This document shows positions 9,789 through 22,279 of a DNA stretch of 64,000 bases, in pieces. This DNA is from Euclidia mi (Eukaryota > Arthropoda > Insecta > Lepidoptera > Erebidae), in assembly GCA_944739405.2 (NCBI GenBank), contig OX123196.2, positions 67,231,688 to 67,295,687 on the forward strand. The letters run 5' to 3'. The first letter of the stretch is position 1, and each line of letters starts with the position of its first letter. Both the position numbers and the translations under genes were made by a program. A model generated the notes under the pieces. It was not told the DNA's origin and ran no database searches. It saw nothing but the letters and a program-made list of their open reading frames with translations.

Positions 9789-12548
9789 CAAGATGCCGAG
9801 GACTCGATAGTTCTCAATTCCGGTAACTTGCTCTTCTACCGGGAGGGCGACCAACAATCCCAGGGTGGTGTCGGGTTCATCGTTCACAAATCTCTCGTGA
9901 CCAACGTGGTAAATATCGGGAGTGTGTCGAGCAGGGTTGCGTACCTTATACTCAGAATATCCAAGCGGTATTCGCTGAAGGTCATACAGGTATACGCTCC
10001 GACCTCGACGCACCCCGATGAGGAAGTGGAAGCCATGTACGAGGACATATCTCGGGCTATACATGGCTTCAAAACCCATTACACTGTGGTCATGGGAGAT
10101 TTTAACGCGAAACTGGGCAAATGCGACGGTGATGAGCTGAGAGTGGGGCAATTTGGTTATGGACATCGGAATTCCCGGGGTCACTTGCTGGCTAGCTTTA
10201 TGGAGAAGGAAGGACTCTACATGATGAATTCCTTCTTCAAGAAGCGAGAATGCCGCAAGTGGACCTGGGTAAGTCCAGACGGTGCCACCAAAAATGAGAT
10301 CGACTTTATCATGTTGACGAAGAGGCAGATAGTCAATGATGTATCCGTGATCAATTCGCTTATAGTGGGGAGCGATCACCGAATGGTAAGAGGCACATTG
10401 AATATCTGTACAAGCCTCGAACGGTCGAGGTTGATAAAGTCCACCGGCACCGGTTCATATCCATAACCCCGAGAGCTTCCAGCTCGAACTCAAGAACTGT
10501 TTCGAATGCCTGGGCGAATGCGTAGATGTGGACGAGTACAGTAACGGGTTCGTGGATGCTGTCCATACAACAGGGGCTAAATTATTTAAGCCCCAGAAAA
10601 GCAAGAGAACCAGCAAGATCTCGGGTCCGACCCTCGAGCAATTAGAGGAAAGGCGCAAGATGGTTCTGCTATCCTCCGACGACATGGCGAAATATCGGCA
10701 CCTCAACAGACAGATCTCTAAGTCTCTGACTCGCGATCTCCGCCAATACAACACAAAATGTGTTCGTGAGGCGATCGAGCAGAATAAGGGATCCAAAGTG
10801 TTCCAGAGGGATCTGTCTGTTGGGCAGAGTCAGCTAACAAAGCTGAAGACGGAAGATGGCAGAATCGTATCGTCCAAGCCTGAGCTCTTGGAGGAGATCG
10901 AAAAGTTCTATGGACAGCTATACACGACAACGCAACAACCCGCAAGCACTCCAGCGTCAGACCCTAGAGCTGGATTGACCCGACACTATACCGAAGATAT
11001 CCCGGACGTCAGCATGCACGAGATTAGTGTGGCTCTCAAACAGCTCAAAAACAACAAGGCGCCGGGTGATGACGGAATTACGAGTGAGCTTCTGAAGGCC
11101 GGCGGTGCACCCGCTAGAGAAGCCATTCGGAAGCTATTTAATTCCGTCATCCTCGAGGGTAAAACGCCACAGGCGTGGCACAGAGGTGTGGTGGTGCTTT
11201 TCTTTAAGAAAGGGCATAAAACCCTTTTAAAGAACTACAGACTCATCACACTTCTGAGCCACGTCTACAAGCTGTTTTCGAGGGTCATCACGAATCGTCT
11301 CGAGAGCAAGCTAGACGACTTTCAGCCTCCCGAACAAACCGGTTTCCGTAAAGGCTATAGTACCATAGACCACATACATACGCTGCGGCAGGTTACACAG
11401 AAGTCCGAGGAGTAAAACCCCCTATGCTTGCCGTTTGTGGACTATGAGAAAGCCTTCGATTCGATCGAAACCTGGGCGGTGCTACAGTCTCTCCAACGGT
11501 GCCGGATTGACTACCGATATATCGAAGTGCTGAAGTGTTTGTATGAAAACGCCACTATTTCAGTCCGCCTCCAGGACCAGAGTTCGAAACCTATTCAACT
11601 CCAGCGGGGGGTGAGAAAGGGGGATGTCATATCCACGAAACTGTTTACCACTGCGCTGGAGGATGTTTTCAAGCTTCTGGACTGGAATGGACTCGGCATC
11701 AACATCAACGGCGAGTACATCACTCACCTTCGATTCGCAGACGATATCGTAGTCATGGCTAAGACCATGGAAGACCTAGGCACAATGCTCGATGGCCTCT
11801 GTAGAGTCTCCCAATAAGTAGGTCTTAAGATGAACATGGACAAGACGAAAATCATGTCGAACGTCCATGTTGTACCTGCTCCTATTCAGGTTGGGAACTC
11901 TACGCTCGAAGTTGTCGACAAGTATATCTACCTGAGACAAGTAGTCCAATTGGGTAGGTCCAACTTTGAGAAGGAGGTCAATCGTCGAATCCAACTCGGT
12001 TGGGCAGCGTTCGGGAAGCTACGACATATCTTCTCGTCCGATATCCCGCAGTGTCTCAAGACGAAAGTCTTTGACCAGTGTGTGTTGCCAGTGATGACTT
12101 ACGGATCAGAGACGTGGTCGCTCACTATGGGCCTTATCAGAAGGCTCAAGGTCACTCAGAGGGCGATGGAGAGAGCTATGCTTGGAGTTTCCCTGCGAGA
12201 TCGAATCAGAAATGAGGAGATCCGCAGTAGAACCAAAGTCACCGACATAGCTCTCCGGATAGCCAAGCTGAAGTGGCAGTGGGCAGGGCACATAGCTCGA
12301 AGAACCGATGGCCGTTGGGGCAGAAAGGTTCTGGAGTGGCGGCCACGTACCGGACGACGCAGCAGAGGTAGGCCCCACGCAAGGTGGACTGACGATCTCG
12401 TCAAGATCGCGGGAGGCGGTTGGATGCGGGCGGCTCAAGACCGACCGGCCTTGAGCCGCCCGCATCCAATGTATCCCCATCCGTGTAGAGAACCTTGGGG
12501 GAGGCCTATGTCCAGCAGTGGACGTCGTTTGGCTGATATGATGATGAC
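9789..12548 (+). pseudogene. RTE-clade LINE (endonuclease + reverse transcriptase), broken
   Basis: A 5'-truncated RTE-type non-LTR retrotransposon. The apurinic-like endonuclease (about 9789-10410) has VGFIVHKSL, the VIQVYAPTS block, VVMGDFNAK and the catalytic GSDHRMV. One or two small indels at about 10411-10467 shift the frame. The reverse transcriptase then reads KAPGDDGITSELLK, LFFKKGHKTLLKNYRLITLL (family RPI changed to RLI), FVDYEKAFDSIE, LQRGVRKGDVIS and the catalytic HLRFADDIVVM, followed by LTMGLIRRLKVTQRAMERAM. In-frame TAA stops at 11413-11415 and 11815-11817 are single-base changes; the frame is the same on both sides. The 3' end is AGGCCTATGTCCAGCAGTGG with a GATGATGA tail. It cannot move itself. 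A snap-back hairpin sits at 12420-12469. Confidence 0.9.
12420..12469. repeat. Perfect hairpin, 20-bp arms, 10-nt loop
   Basis: Arms 12420-12439 (TTGGATGCGGGCGGCTCAAG) and 12450-12469 are exact complements. It lies inside the RTE element, directly after the conserved GGGAGGCGG; the right arm is extra sequence. Confidence 0.9.
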
Positions 12549-12559
12549 CAGATGTGTCA

Positions 12560-13900
12560 GTTTCACTTTGACGCCGGCTCGCGACGTCACACACACATAT
12601 GTCAGACTTGCCAACTGGCTTATGTTTAGCGTCCTGCTTTTGGTACGCCTATAACATATCTACTCATTTTTTTTCATTTTTTTTATTTTGTAACATCATT
12701 GTGTGAAAGAGTGGAACTTACCCCGGTCGAGCCGACTCGATCATACTGAAATCAGCAGCAAGGCTACTACCTCTAAAATGATGAGCATTTTATTAACAAA
12801 CTATTCAAACCATTAGCCCTCTGCATGGCCATCTATTATTGATCTTCCCATTGATTCACTGCTGCTTAATTACATTAATATAATGGTGACTTTAAATACT
12901 AAGTGATACTTACGAAGGCCATACACTAAGACATATAAAACCTTCGGTAGTTAAATATAGTAATATTGTTTTATCACTTTTATTACCCAAAACATTTATT
13001 ACAGGATAAATCATGTGACGTGTGAAAACCTACAATACAAATAAGCGAAATAACTTTCTTTTATAACATTAGAGCCATTACCAAAGATTTATCTAAAAAA
13101 ATGCTGGGAAACAATTTATAGTTTCTTCGGGCGGCGACCCCTAATTAAAGACCACGTGATACTATAAGAGTTACCAGGTGTACTGTTTTTGTGAGACATC
13201 TCGATTTTCATTCTTTATCGAATCCGGTTCAACAAAACTTTGAGCTGGACGTGCGTTTTCTGTGGTTTTTGGTCGATGGCAAGATTTTACTTTAAAGGAT
13301 TTTAAAGCAGAGATCCTTGCCAGTGGGTCTTGTCCAGTTGTGGTTGGCATACTTCGCCCGTCACAAAACTCAGGTCTCGTCCGTAAGATGAATATCGATT
13401 ATGTCTGAATGGTCCTACCATATTGTGGAAATAGGGGTGGCATTTTTTTAAATAGATACAAAAACATAGACACGTGCCCGTAATGAAAGTGACACAAATT
13501 TTATCACATAAATTGCTCTAGACTTCTCTCCAGAATTCTCCAGTATAAAATATTTTTCCGTTGTCCGCAAATTTAAGAAAAGGCATCTGGCCACCCCAAT
13601 CATGCCATAGTTTGAACAGAAAAAGTAATTCCTTAACAAAACAGTATTGAATTAAAACACAACAGTACACAATATTGTCTTTTTGTGAGTAAGCGATTGA
13701 TACATAGCTATTTGTTTTCGTTTGGCCCGGAACAAATAGGAGACCGGTCGAAATTATTTTAAGGCTCTTCTTGTACTGCCGATTTGTGAGAGTATTTGCG
13801 GAACAATATTCCAGGTCAACTGATCCAAAATTAGATATTGTCTTTACTTAGGTAATTACAACAATATTACTGATAAACGTACCTACTTGTATATTTTTAA
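12560..13900. other. No gene recognised
   Basis: AT-rich; the short open frames have no recognisable domains. Confidence 0.5.
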
Positions 13901-13901
13901 A

Positions 13902-14013
13902 ATCCTTTGATAATAAACCTGTCTAGATAGAGTTCGAACGTCAAGTGTTCAAAAAAATAAAAGCGAACTGTAGCCTATAAGACTCCATCTAGACATGCAT
14001 ATAATCAAAGGAT
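13902..14013. mobile_element. Short MITE, about 112 bp
   Basis: Terminal inverted repeats of about 32 bp with a few mismatches: ATCCTTTGATAATA...TGTCTAGATAGAGT on the left, ACTCCATCTAGACA...ATCAAAGGAT on the right. No target duplication is obvious. Confidence 0.6.
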
Positions 14014-14057
14014 ATACCTACAGATAAATTTCATCCAAACACGGAATATCATACCGG

Positions 14058-14130
14058 ATAAATTAGCGGGTCTTGTTCGCGTACAATTAATTTATTTAAG
14101 GTATAAATACCTATTTGTTTCCGACGTTTC
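14058..14130 (+). repeat. Short dispersed repeat
   Basis: The block TTAGCGGGTCTT...TTTAAGGTATAA.TACCTATTTGTTTCCGAC recurs, diverged, at 21146-21219, where it interrupts a Helitron-like copy. Type unknown. Confidence 0.5.
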
Positions 14131-14317
14131 GCTCGTTTTGCACCGATCGTGGTCGCGGAGAGACTGATGAGAGCTCAGCGCCGTTTTGTGGAAGTGCGGG
14201 TTTCGGCACCCTACCCTCACTTGGTCTTTATTTAAGTTCGCACTTTCGGTACTCCGACACACTACACTAATAACGTCTACACACTGTTAAGATAGCTTTC
14301 AGTATCTGGTATAAATT

Positions 14318-14450
14318 TCAATTTGCTAGGTCCACCCGTTCCTGAGAAAATCGGTGGTGACACACGGACAGACAGACAGACAGACAGACGGACAAGAAAG
14401 TGATCTTATAAGGGTTCCTTTTTTTACCTTGTGAGGTACGGAACCCTAAA
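14318..14450 (+). repeat. Dispersed repeat with CAGA microsatellite
   Basis: GTCCACCCGTTCCTGAGAAA, then a (CAGA)n tract and the self-complementary pair AGGGTTCC...GGAACCCTAAAAA. I recognise this kind of sequence as a common insect repeat tail; class uncertain. Confidence 0.5.
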
Positions 14451-14479
14451 AATGAATCGCTGAATGCGTTGCTAAGCGC

Positions 14480-14612
14480 AAATCTGAACCGATTTCGCTA
14501 ATTATTTTTTATAATATTCCTTGAAGTACGAGGATGGTTCTTACGGAGAGAAAATTTAAAAATAATTAAGAATCGATTGTTAGGCTACACGAAGTTTACC
14601 GGGTCAGCTAGT
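14480..14612 (+). mobile_element. Possible Helitron-like 3' end
   Basis: Ends with GGGTCAGCTAGT, a CTAGT-type terminus similar in position to other Helitron-like ends in the window; only the end is recognisable. Confidence 0.3.
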
Positions 14613-15577
14613 CATTTATTATACTGAAACTTCGAATAACATAATGCCTAACATACAACATCATTCCATAACCTTTTAGTAACTCCCAAATGTGACTTGC
14701 AACATCGCATTACCTTTTCGTAACGCCTAAAAATGTTTCTTTTTTCAGTCTAAAAAGCACACGTGGGAGCTAAGACGATGGGTAACATTTACTTTACAGT
14801 GCCTACGCGTGGATTCTATGTCTGAACCAAAAAGCCTTTTCCTTAAAAAACATAGATCTTCCGATGTTGCTACTATAAAGAAAATTATGTCGTATATTGG
14901 TGTTGTTGCCAGTCAACACCTAATGTTTTTCAGTGTCTGTTGGTAGCTCTATTTTTATAAGTACTTATAGAGCTTTTTTGGAACATATTTTTAGTATCTG
15001 CCACTACCTCGATATATCAGTTTGTTTGCTTTGCATAGCCCTAAAGATCTATCAGCACTTTTTCCTTAATTATAAACCCATTGAACGTCCAACATACTAT
15101 AAAGCACGGTTGATAATTATATCACGTTAAAGATATCAGTATCAAAACACCAACGAACATCCATTCTCCTGTAAGAACTCAGTGACATTTTAATCAAATT
15201 ACCAATTCCAATTTTTGCGGCCATCCCTTGCGTCGCGTGGTTTCATTCGTGCCGTTTCGGAGCTATACAACAGTAGCAGTGAATGAAAGAAATATTATTA
15301 GATTATTTATAATTGAATTGTCGAGGCGATGTTTTATGTTTGTTTGTCAGACGACGGACTTATTGAATTATGTTTCGTGAGAAATTTGTTTTTTTCTGTC
15401 CCATTCTTTAGGTAGAACACGTTGGAAGATGAAATTCGATTTGAAAGGGAGTTATCTGGTTGCTCTAAATTGTTTTAGGTGTGTCGTTTCTAAGAAATAT
15501 ACGGTGATGTTTTTTTTATTTACCGTGTTAGTAATCTTTATGGTTATTTTTTGGAATAATTTTATGGCATGAAATTG

Positions 15578-15785
15578 TTTATCATCAGCCCTTAACAGTC
15601 CACTGCTGGACTAGGCCTCTCCTTTGAAAGGAGTAATTGGCCTACGATACCACGCTGGCCAAACGGGTTGGTATAGGGTTTGCATCAAGTTTTCCTTCTC
15701 TTACAGTCGGCTCTTACGACACCCATGGGATGATGTGGGTTGGTTACATTCAGTATTCTTAATCCGTCACCACACGGACAGTAAC
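15578..15785 (-). mobile_element. RTE-type tail copy (minus)
   Basis: Sister of 9241-9512: on the minus strand CCGTGTGGTGACGGATTAAG, GGTGTCGTAAGAGCCGAC, CTATACCAACCCGTTTGGCC, then GGCCTAGTCCAGCAGTGGAC and a GGGCTGATGA tail. It has no inverted duplication and so shows the ancestral state for the hairpin at 9321. Confidence 0.65.
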
Positions 15786-15942
15786 CACCACCGCATGAAA
15801 TTGTACTGACATTTAATTTGATTGGTTTTCGCTGACTTGTTTCGTATTACAGATCATTTAAACATGTAGGCACAAGACACCCCGTCCTTCTATTTGAAAT
15901 AGTTATTTAAGGAACGAATTAATAAAAATTAAGATAGCCTAG

Positions 15943-16300
15943 TGGATATACCAATAGACTGCCATGCAGAGGTATGTTATCGAATTGGAATTCACGACGC
16001 GCACCAATGACTTTTCGGCGTTATGTGCGTACTCAATTGTAAACTATCGCTTGCGCCATGTCACGGAGAGCACGTTAAGCCGTTGGTCCCGGCTGTCATG
16101 AAGATCTTTTACAGCCGTTATAGGGAATCAGTGCCTATAAACAAACTGACACTAGTCTAAACCCTGGAATATGTCTAGCTTTTTGCGTTGCGGAGGTCAG
16201 ACAGGCAGTTACTCCATGGAAAAGCTGATATTCAGTCAAATCCAGTTAGACTAGAAAGCGGACCCCGGGTTCTAACTGGGATAAACGCTAGAAGGATGAT
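15943..16300 (+). mobile_element. SINE, family B
   Basis: Starts TAGCCTAGTGGATATACCAA and contains a decayed B-box region (ATCGAATTGGAATTC). Further marks are ACGACGCGCACCAATGAC, CCGGCTGTCATGAAGATC, GGAGGTCAGACAGGCAGT and CTAGAAAGCGGACCCCGGGT. Other copies: 21918-22275, 37407-37717 plus 38849-38890, and fragments at 20205, 25010 and 55868. The better copies have GATTCGAATCC or GGTTCGAATCC, a good Pol III B box. Confidence 0.7.
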
Positions 16301-16959
16301 GAATTAATGAAAATATCTAAATAATCGAGACTATTTTTATATAATTATATATTTTCAAAATAGATAATGCTAAGGAAACTATTATGACGCAAAATCCAAC
16401 TAAAGGAATAACAGGAGAGTCAAATAATAAATCTTTTTATCGATTGTGTGAATTTAAAATTACATGGTCAAGTATATACGGGCTCTTTTTTACCCTGGTT
16501 CCCATAATACCAACAGTATTATATATCCAAATCAAAAACACACTATCACTTAAAATGTTTTATCCCCTAAATTATGTAAGTATTACTAAATGCTAGTTTG
16601 GTTGCTAGTAATATAAGCCTTATTTATAATTCACGGATTACGGTATGCAAATAATAAAGGACAGAGATTATGCAAGATCTCTACGTTTGCGAGATCTGTT
16701 GTGCCTCGTTTGTAATGGAAAATACAAGCAATGCTGTTATAATATCAGTAGGTAAGTAATGTGTTCAATATTTAGTTACCTGTATGTAATGCGGATTTAG
16801 GCTGGCAAATAGTGCTATAGTAACAATAATTTCGTCTGATAACAATTAAGTACTCTCAGCTTATCATATTCTTTCAAATATTTAACAATGCATGCACTAA
16901 AACAACAACTAATTGCAACAATGCCAAAATATTGAATAGTCTACACCTGAACCTATCTC

Positions 16960-17065
16960 AGGCATCACACTACCTATTGACGAAAACCGTACATAAATCA
17001 GTTCGGTAGTTTTTGAGTTATACGCGTTCATACAGACATACAGCATGCGGGAGGAACTTCATTTT
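16960..17065 (+). mobile_element. Possible Helitron-like internal fragment
   Basis: GAAAACCGTACATAAATCAG, then GTAGTTTTTGAGTTATACGC and a GCGGGAGGAACTTCATTTTA end resemble internal parts of lepidopteran Helitron-like repeats. Weak. Confidence 0.3.
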
Positions 17066-18691
17066 ATAATATTACAAAACATATCAATTACACTATAAAC
17101 CAGTAATATAGATCGCAGCACTTTAAACCTCAATCAAAGTTCCCATGCGTCCAGGGCCTCAAGTCTGCTATTTTAAACACATTCGTCATTCCAACACAAT
17201 CCCATTGTCATTTTGACAAAAGTTCGTAGTCTGGTAATTCATTATGATAGTTCAGTGATCGATCAGTGGTCTCGTAATTGAATGGTGGCAGAATGGCATT
17301 GTTGTATTGCCATAGATAAAAAAAACCATTAGAAGAAATGGTTTTTGAAAAACTACCATTAAATTTGATTATTTTTCATGCCAGATTTCATTTATATATT
17401 TTTTAAATATTCATTACTAGTGCTATAAGCACTCTAAAGTTGTATTAAAGTTCGTAAATAGCAAAAAAACAATGAATTTAACCATTTAACTCAACAAGAT
17501 TTGTTCTGTTTAGCTGTCAAAGTCAAATCATCTTTTGACGTAAGAACTGTCAAAAGTTCAAAACTACATTTTTGTAAACAAAGTCCTAGTTTGTTATATT
17601 TGATATATTTCTCAATAATCTCAATGTACTGCGTTGAAATGTTAAATACCGAGTAGCTCGTATGTTTCTCTTAGAGCCAAAACGAAGATATCAATGGAAA
17701 ATGCTTTATGGATAACAAATTCCAAAGGAAATGATACAGCAAGGTTATGCAGTTCACACCTCAAAGAAAAGTGATTATATCGACAGGAGTAAAAATTATA
17801 ATTAAAGATAGCGAGTTAACTACTAAAGGTGTTTATATTCGACAAAGAATTGGCATAATCAAAACATAAAATATTGAAGATTGAGTTAGATCATAAATAC
17901 ATTCCTATTACAATTAAAATAATATTTGTGTTTCATGTGTTGTAACTGTATCAAGAAGAAAAATAAAACTCATAATTATGTGTTATTATTAACAATGTTA
18001 TTTTATTAAAGATAAATAATTTCTGTACATGAATTTATTAAGAATTGTTGGTTCCAATTATAGACACAAAAATTGAACATTATTCTCATATACTATCATA
18101 AATCTTCACTTTTGCATCTACTAGCAAATCAACTTTATTCATACTGGCTTTGCCGAATCCTCACAAATATGTATGTCTCAAACATATGGATATGAGCGGT
18201 CACAAAACTCATAAAGAAGTTGCCCGTTTGCTTGAATATTGTATCTGTAAGAGACATAAGTAAATATTTATAAACACACCACTCATTACATCATATTCTT
18301 TTATACGAAGATCTTCTATACTATGCAATTAATTTAAAAACACTTTTCATCATAATTCAGACATTATTTAATTGAATTATGTACTTAAATTCTTTACAAG
18401 ACTCCATAAAATGTAGATAGAATATATTGATAAATTAGGAACATTATATAAAGCCTGGTCACTATCTAGTCATCATTAACATAACCGTTCCTGTCAGGTA
18501 GGTATGGCAATATTAAAAAGAGATCAGGAAGATCTTATTGTACTAATACTTCAAACTATCACATAGGTATGACATTATCATTTATTTAAGTACCAAACCA
18601 CTGCTGGTCACTATCTATAGTCATCATTATCTACTACTAACACTTCCATTCCCAATGTGTAAAAACATTACTCTTTCCTTTAGCTCCGTCA

Positions 18692-18716
18692 CTCAGATGA
18701 ACTAAGTTCATCTGAG
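18692..18716. repeat. Perfect hairpin, 12-bp arms, 1-nt loop
   Basis: CTCAGATGAACT and its exact complement around a single A. Confidence 0.8.
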
Positions 18717-18850
18717 CTCTGCCATAGTTGGGTTAAAAGCACAGCTACAATGTTTGAAAATATTATTGAATATCCTGTTTCTTATGTTTGGAATATGAGT
18801 ATTTAGCTTTGATGTCCTTGTATATTTCAGAAGGCAGAATGTACATGTAT

Positions 18851-18886
18851 AATTTGATGTTCAAGTAGACACTTGAACATCAAATT
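18851..18886. repeat. Perfect hairpin, 16-bp arms, 4-nt loop
   Basis: AATTTGATGTTCAAGT (18851-18866), loop AGAC, exact complement 18871-18886. Confidence 0.9.
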
Positions 18887-19888
18887 TGGAAAACTACAAA
18901 CTGAACTAGGCGAACTATGATATTCCTTTCCATTTAATATATTGATGGTATATTTTATATAATGCCTCTGTAACTTCTTTCATGGGCTGCGAGTCGACAC
19001 AGTAATTGGCGAAATTTCATGGAGGGCACCCTGTCCAATCAAGGTCTGGTAAGATCCTGATGCGGAAAATGAGTGCTACCAGAATCAGCATTAAAAATAT
19101 AACATTAATTAATAAATTTCTTCTTTATAGGAATAGAATAATAAATCAATATTAACTTCAGTTTTGTCACCTTCATTTCTGCCGATACGCTATCGTTTTG
19201 ACGCGGTCTGGCCTTAAGGGGAACGAGTTTTTGAAATAACTCCCTTACTGAATCCTTTCCTCTCTAAGATGAAACGTTTTTACAAACGCCTCGGGAATAT
19301 CCGTAAAAGGGTTTGTAGTCATCCTCGTTAAACGACGGGCTTGTTAGTTAGCTCGAGAATATTAGTTCGCAGTGAATACATAATCTCTTTTTTGTAGTAC
19401 ATTAAACTTTTTGATTGTCTGTCACTATGTTTCACAAGCAAACACTAGGCAAAAGCAATGATTGCACGATGGCGTTACGATGGTAGGTCACTGATCAAAA
19501 GAACTGTCAAAATATTACCAGACTACCGCATACGTCAGTCATTGATTTGTCATTATGTACGAGACTTCCAATCTATGCCATGTCTTTCAATGGAGTGTCA
19601 GTGGTTGACCATCGGAAAATCATAATGACACCATTGTAACAGTAGTCTACCAAACTTGTCAAAATCAACAATTATGAAGTCAGTGATCGACTATTTTGGC
19701 ACTATTGTAATACCAGACTTGAGGCCCAGATCGACCCTTTGAGTATAAATCACTGGCCGATACGTCCGTCACTTCGTACTATTTTATTTTTGTAGTTCGA
19801 GCAATGTTCGCGTGTTTCATTTCTGTCTACGCCATGGTGCCCGTAAAATATGATGGTGGACAATGCCGTCAGCGGATTTGGTTTTTGA

Positions 19889-19975
19889 AGTTCATCATCA
19901 TCAGTATGTCAGCCTAGAAACGTCCACTGCTGGACATAGGCCTCCCCTAAGGTTCTCCACATCCATGGATCATGA
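19889..19975 (-). mobile_element. RTE 3' end copy (minus)
   Basis: Reverse complement reads GGAGAACCTTAGGGGAGGCC, TATGTCCAGCAGTGGACG and a GATGATGATG tail, the same as the end of the RTE element at 12490-12548. Only the last 90 bases or so are present. Confidence 0.65.
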
Positions 19976-20204
19976 TCATGTTGAAGGCTTGAATCTGGTT
20001 TTGTAAAAGTAAATTACTTGCCGTTCGTAATAGGTCAGCAAAGTTAAGCAATGAGAAGGTCATAAGGTGGATGGGTCAGCGCGTGCGGAATTTACATCAG
20101 AGCGCTTCCTTGCTTCGGAGGGCATGTAAAACTGTCAGTTCCGGCTTTTGTCTCAGGACGAGAATCGTTCGGCCATTATAGAAGCTTTCGGATGCGGACG
20201 ATCT

Positions 20205-20480
20205 GAAAACGCCGACACTTTAAATTGTTCATTATAGTCTCTTGCATGTGTCTTGAAGAAAACGTTTTAAGCTATCGGTTCCGGCTGTCAGGAAGATCTT
20301 TGACATTAGTTATGAGGAGCAGTACCCTAGAATGTACTGACGCTGGTCAATGTCATGGGATATTGCTATCACTTTCAGTTGTGAAGGTAAGACTGCAGAT
20401 GCTCTGTAGAAGAGCTAATACCTATTATATCATATCTTATTAGACAAAAAAACGGTTTCCGGGCTCCAACGCGCTATCTT
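20205..20480 (+). mobile_element. SINE family B fragment
   Basis: Diverged body of family B: TTCCGGCTGTCAGGAAGATC, a GGTAAGACTGCAG region and CGGTTTCCGGGCTCC at the end; the head is missing. Confidence 0.5.
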
Positions 20481-21086
20481 GGATACAACTGTGATAATAT
20501 AGCTATTACTATGATGATAAAGATAGAGTAGAGTCAGGTGTACCACGTTATAATTACACCGGTATAATTTTTTTAGGTTATGCTTTACTTTTGTACCTGT
20601 ACTCTCTTTAAGAGTTCACTAAATATACCTACTTATAAATATAATGCTGAGACGCGAAATCAAAATGATTGTTACAGCATTTATTTATTTTTTAATAAAA
20701 ATATCACAAAACCCCAAACATAAAGTTATATCCCCAGTTTTCTAACCAAACACAAAACGGTGTTGTCAGGGGCTGTGTAATTTATATATCAGACGGGACG
20801 AGAAAAGGATGTGGACCCATTTGATCGGATAACGCACTGAAAGGCATTCGCTGCTACATATCATGTGTCATGTGTTATCCTCCAATCAACAATATACTTT
20901 TCATGATAAAATATTCATCGATGTGCGTTACAATGATGTTCCTCTTACACAATGTTAAACGTTGATTAAGGATATTTTTTCGGTTATTTTACATATTTTG
21001 TTACATTTTTTGTTCATCGTGTAAATATTAGAACGTTGATATTGATATTTTTATGAGTTGTAATTATAGATAGTAATAAGTATTAT

Positions 21087-21392
21087 ATAGGTATTTAAAA
21101 TTCTTGTGTTACTGACTGACTGACAAACAAGCTATATCATACAAAATCATTTAGCGGGTCTTAATCGCGTTAACTTAACTTACATATTTAAGGTATAAGT
21201 ACCTATTTGTTTCCGACAAGCCTAGCCAAAACTATTAGGCGCAAAACGCTGAAATTTGACACGTATGTTCCTTAGGGATCGTAGGGGTGCACTAAGAAGG
21301 GATTGCCCGAAATTTCCCCAGGATCGGGCACAAACAGTTAAATAACAACTCAGTGCGGCCGTAGCTGCGGGAATTGTCTAGTAGTTTTATAA
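21087..21392 (+). mobile_element. Helitron-like fragment with 3' end
   Basis: ATTCTTGTGTTACTGACTGA, AACTATTAGGCGCAAAACGC, TGTTCCTTAGGGATCGTAGG, a GC hairpin (GCGGCCGTAGCTGCGG) and a CTAG end. It is interrupted at about 21146-21219 by the short repeat also seen at 14058. Confidence 0.55.
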
Positions 21393-21427
21393 AGTACCAT
21401 CAGCCTAAAATACAGTTATTGATATAG

Positions 21428-21555
21428 ACATAACCATCATCATTATCATCGGCCTGTTCCAGTCCACTGCTGAATAGAGGCCTCTTCAATGGCATGCTAC
21501 TGAACCTTATTTTCGGCTCTTTGTGTCCAGCCGCTGCCTGCCACTTTGCGTATAT
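21428..21555 (-). mobile_element. LINE 3' tail copy (minus)
   Basis: Reverse complement carries CAGCGGCTGGACACAAAGAG, GAGGCCTCTATTCAGCAGTG and a GATGATAATGATGATG tail, matching the plus-strand piece at 54440-54600. Confidence 0.55.
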
Positions 21556-21917
21556 TCATATCCATTAACATAATACATTATTATACTAGATATTTAGTGT
21601 CTTTGTAAAATTATTTCATTTATTTATCTAGTTCGTTCCTTCTTAGCCGTGAAACGTAAACTTTTCAGCAATATAGGTCACTAAGTATAACTTTCATTTT
21701 TCTCTCCGTGACGACAGATATGCAAATGTGACCCTCTAAGAATTCGTTTAAAACGAATTTAGGGAAAGACATTTTAGTGAGGCAAGGCATTTCATAGGGA
21801 TTCAGCGAATTTAATTTTTATACCGAAGAAATGAAGATTATGGTCAGATGAAATTGAACTATAACTTTGAATTTAGGTTTTATATTGTTCTTTATACCTT
21901 TGTATAGAGGACAGCGA

Positions 21918-22275
21918 TAGCCTTGTGTAAATACCAACAGTCTGCCATGCTGAGGTTTGAATGGATTCGAACCCGATCGGTTCGAATCCACGGCGCGCAC
22001 CACTAACTTTTCGGGATTGTGTGTAGGTATTGAATTGTTCATTATAATTACTTGCCCCATACCTCGGCGAGCCCGTTAAGCAGTCAGTTCCGGCTGCAAT
22101 GAAGATCTCTGGCAGTCGTTATAGGAATTCAGTCACTGAATAAATTGACACTCGTCTAAATTATCGCCAGGAATATCGCCATCACTTAGAAGTTGCGGAG
22201 GTCAGACAGGCAGTCACTCTGTGGAAAAGCTAACATTCAGTAAAATTCGGTAAAACTTGTAAGTGTACCCTGAGT
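21918..22275 (+). mobile_element. SINE, family B
   Basis: GCGATAGCCTTGTGTAAATA head, a GGTTCGAATCC B box near 21980, ACGGCGCGCACCACTAAC and CCGGCTGCAATGAAGATC, then GGAGGTCAGACAGGCAGTCA. A duplicated GGATTCGAACCCGATC just before the B box makes the head imperfectly palindromic. Confidence 0.65.
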
Positions 22276-22279
22276 TGTA

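Larger units (their letters stand above)
17154..19727. mobile_element. Candidate 2.6-kb element bounded by GGGCCTCAAGTCTG inverted ends
   Basis: GGGCCTCAAGTCTG at 17154 reappears inverted as CAGACTTGAGGCCC ending at 19727. Inward, both ends share scattered inverted similarity (ATTTTGACA, TAGTCTGGTAAT, CATTATGA, GTCTCGTA). There is no clear target duplication and no coding domain. Two snap-back hairpins (18692 and 18851) lie inside. Confidence 0.4.

Noticed and set aside
10360..12594. Minus-strand proteins opposite the RTE element
   Set aside because: They are shadows of the plus-strand endonuclease and reverse transcriptase.
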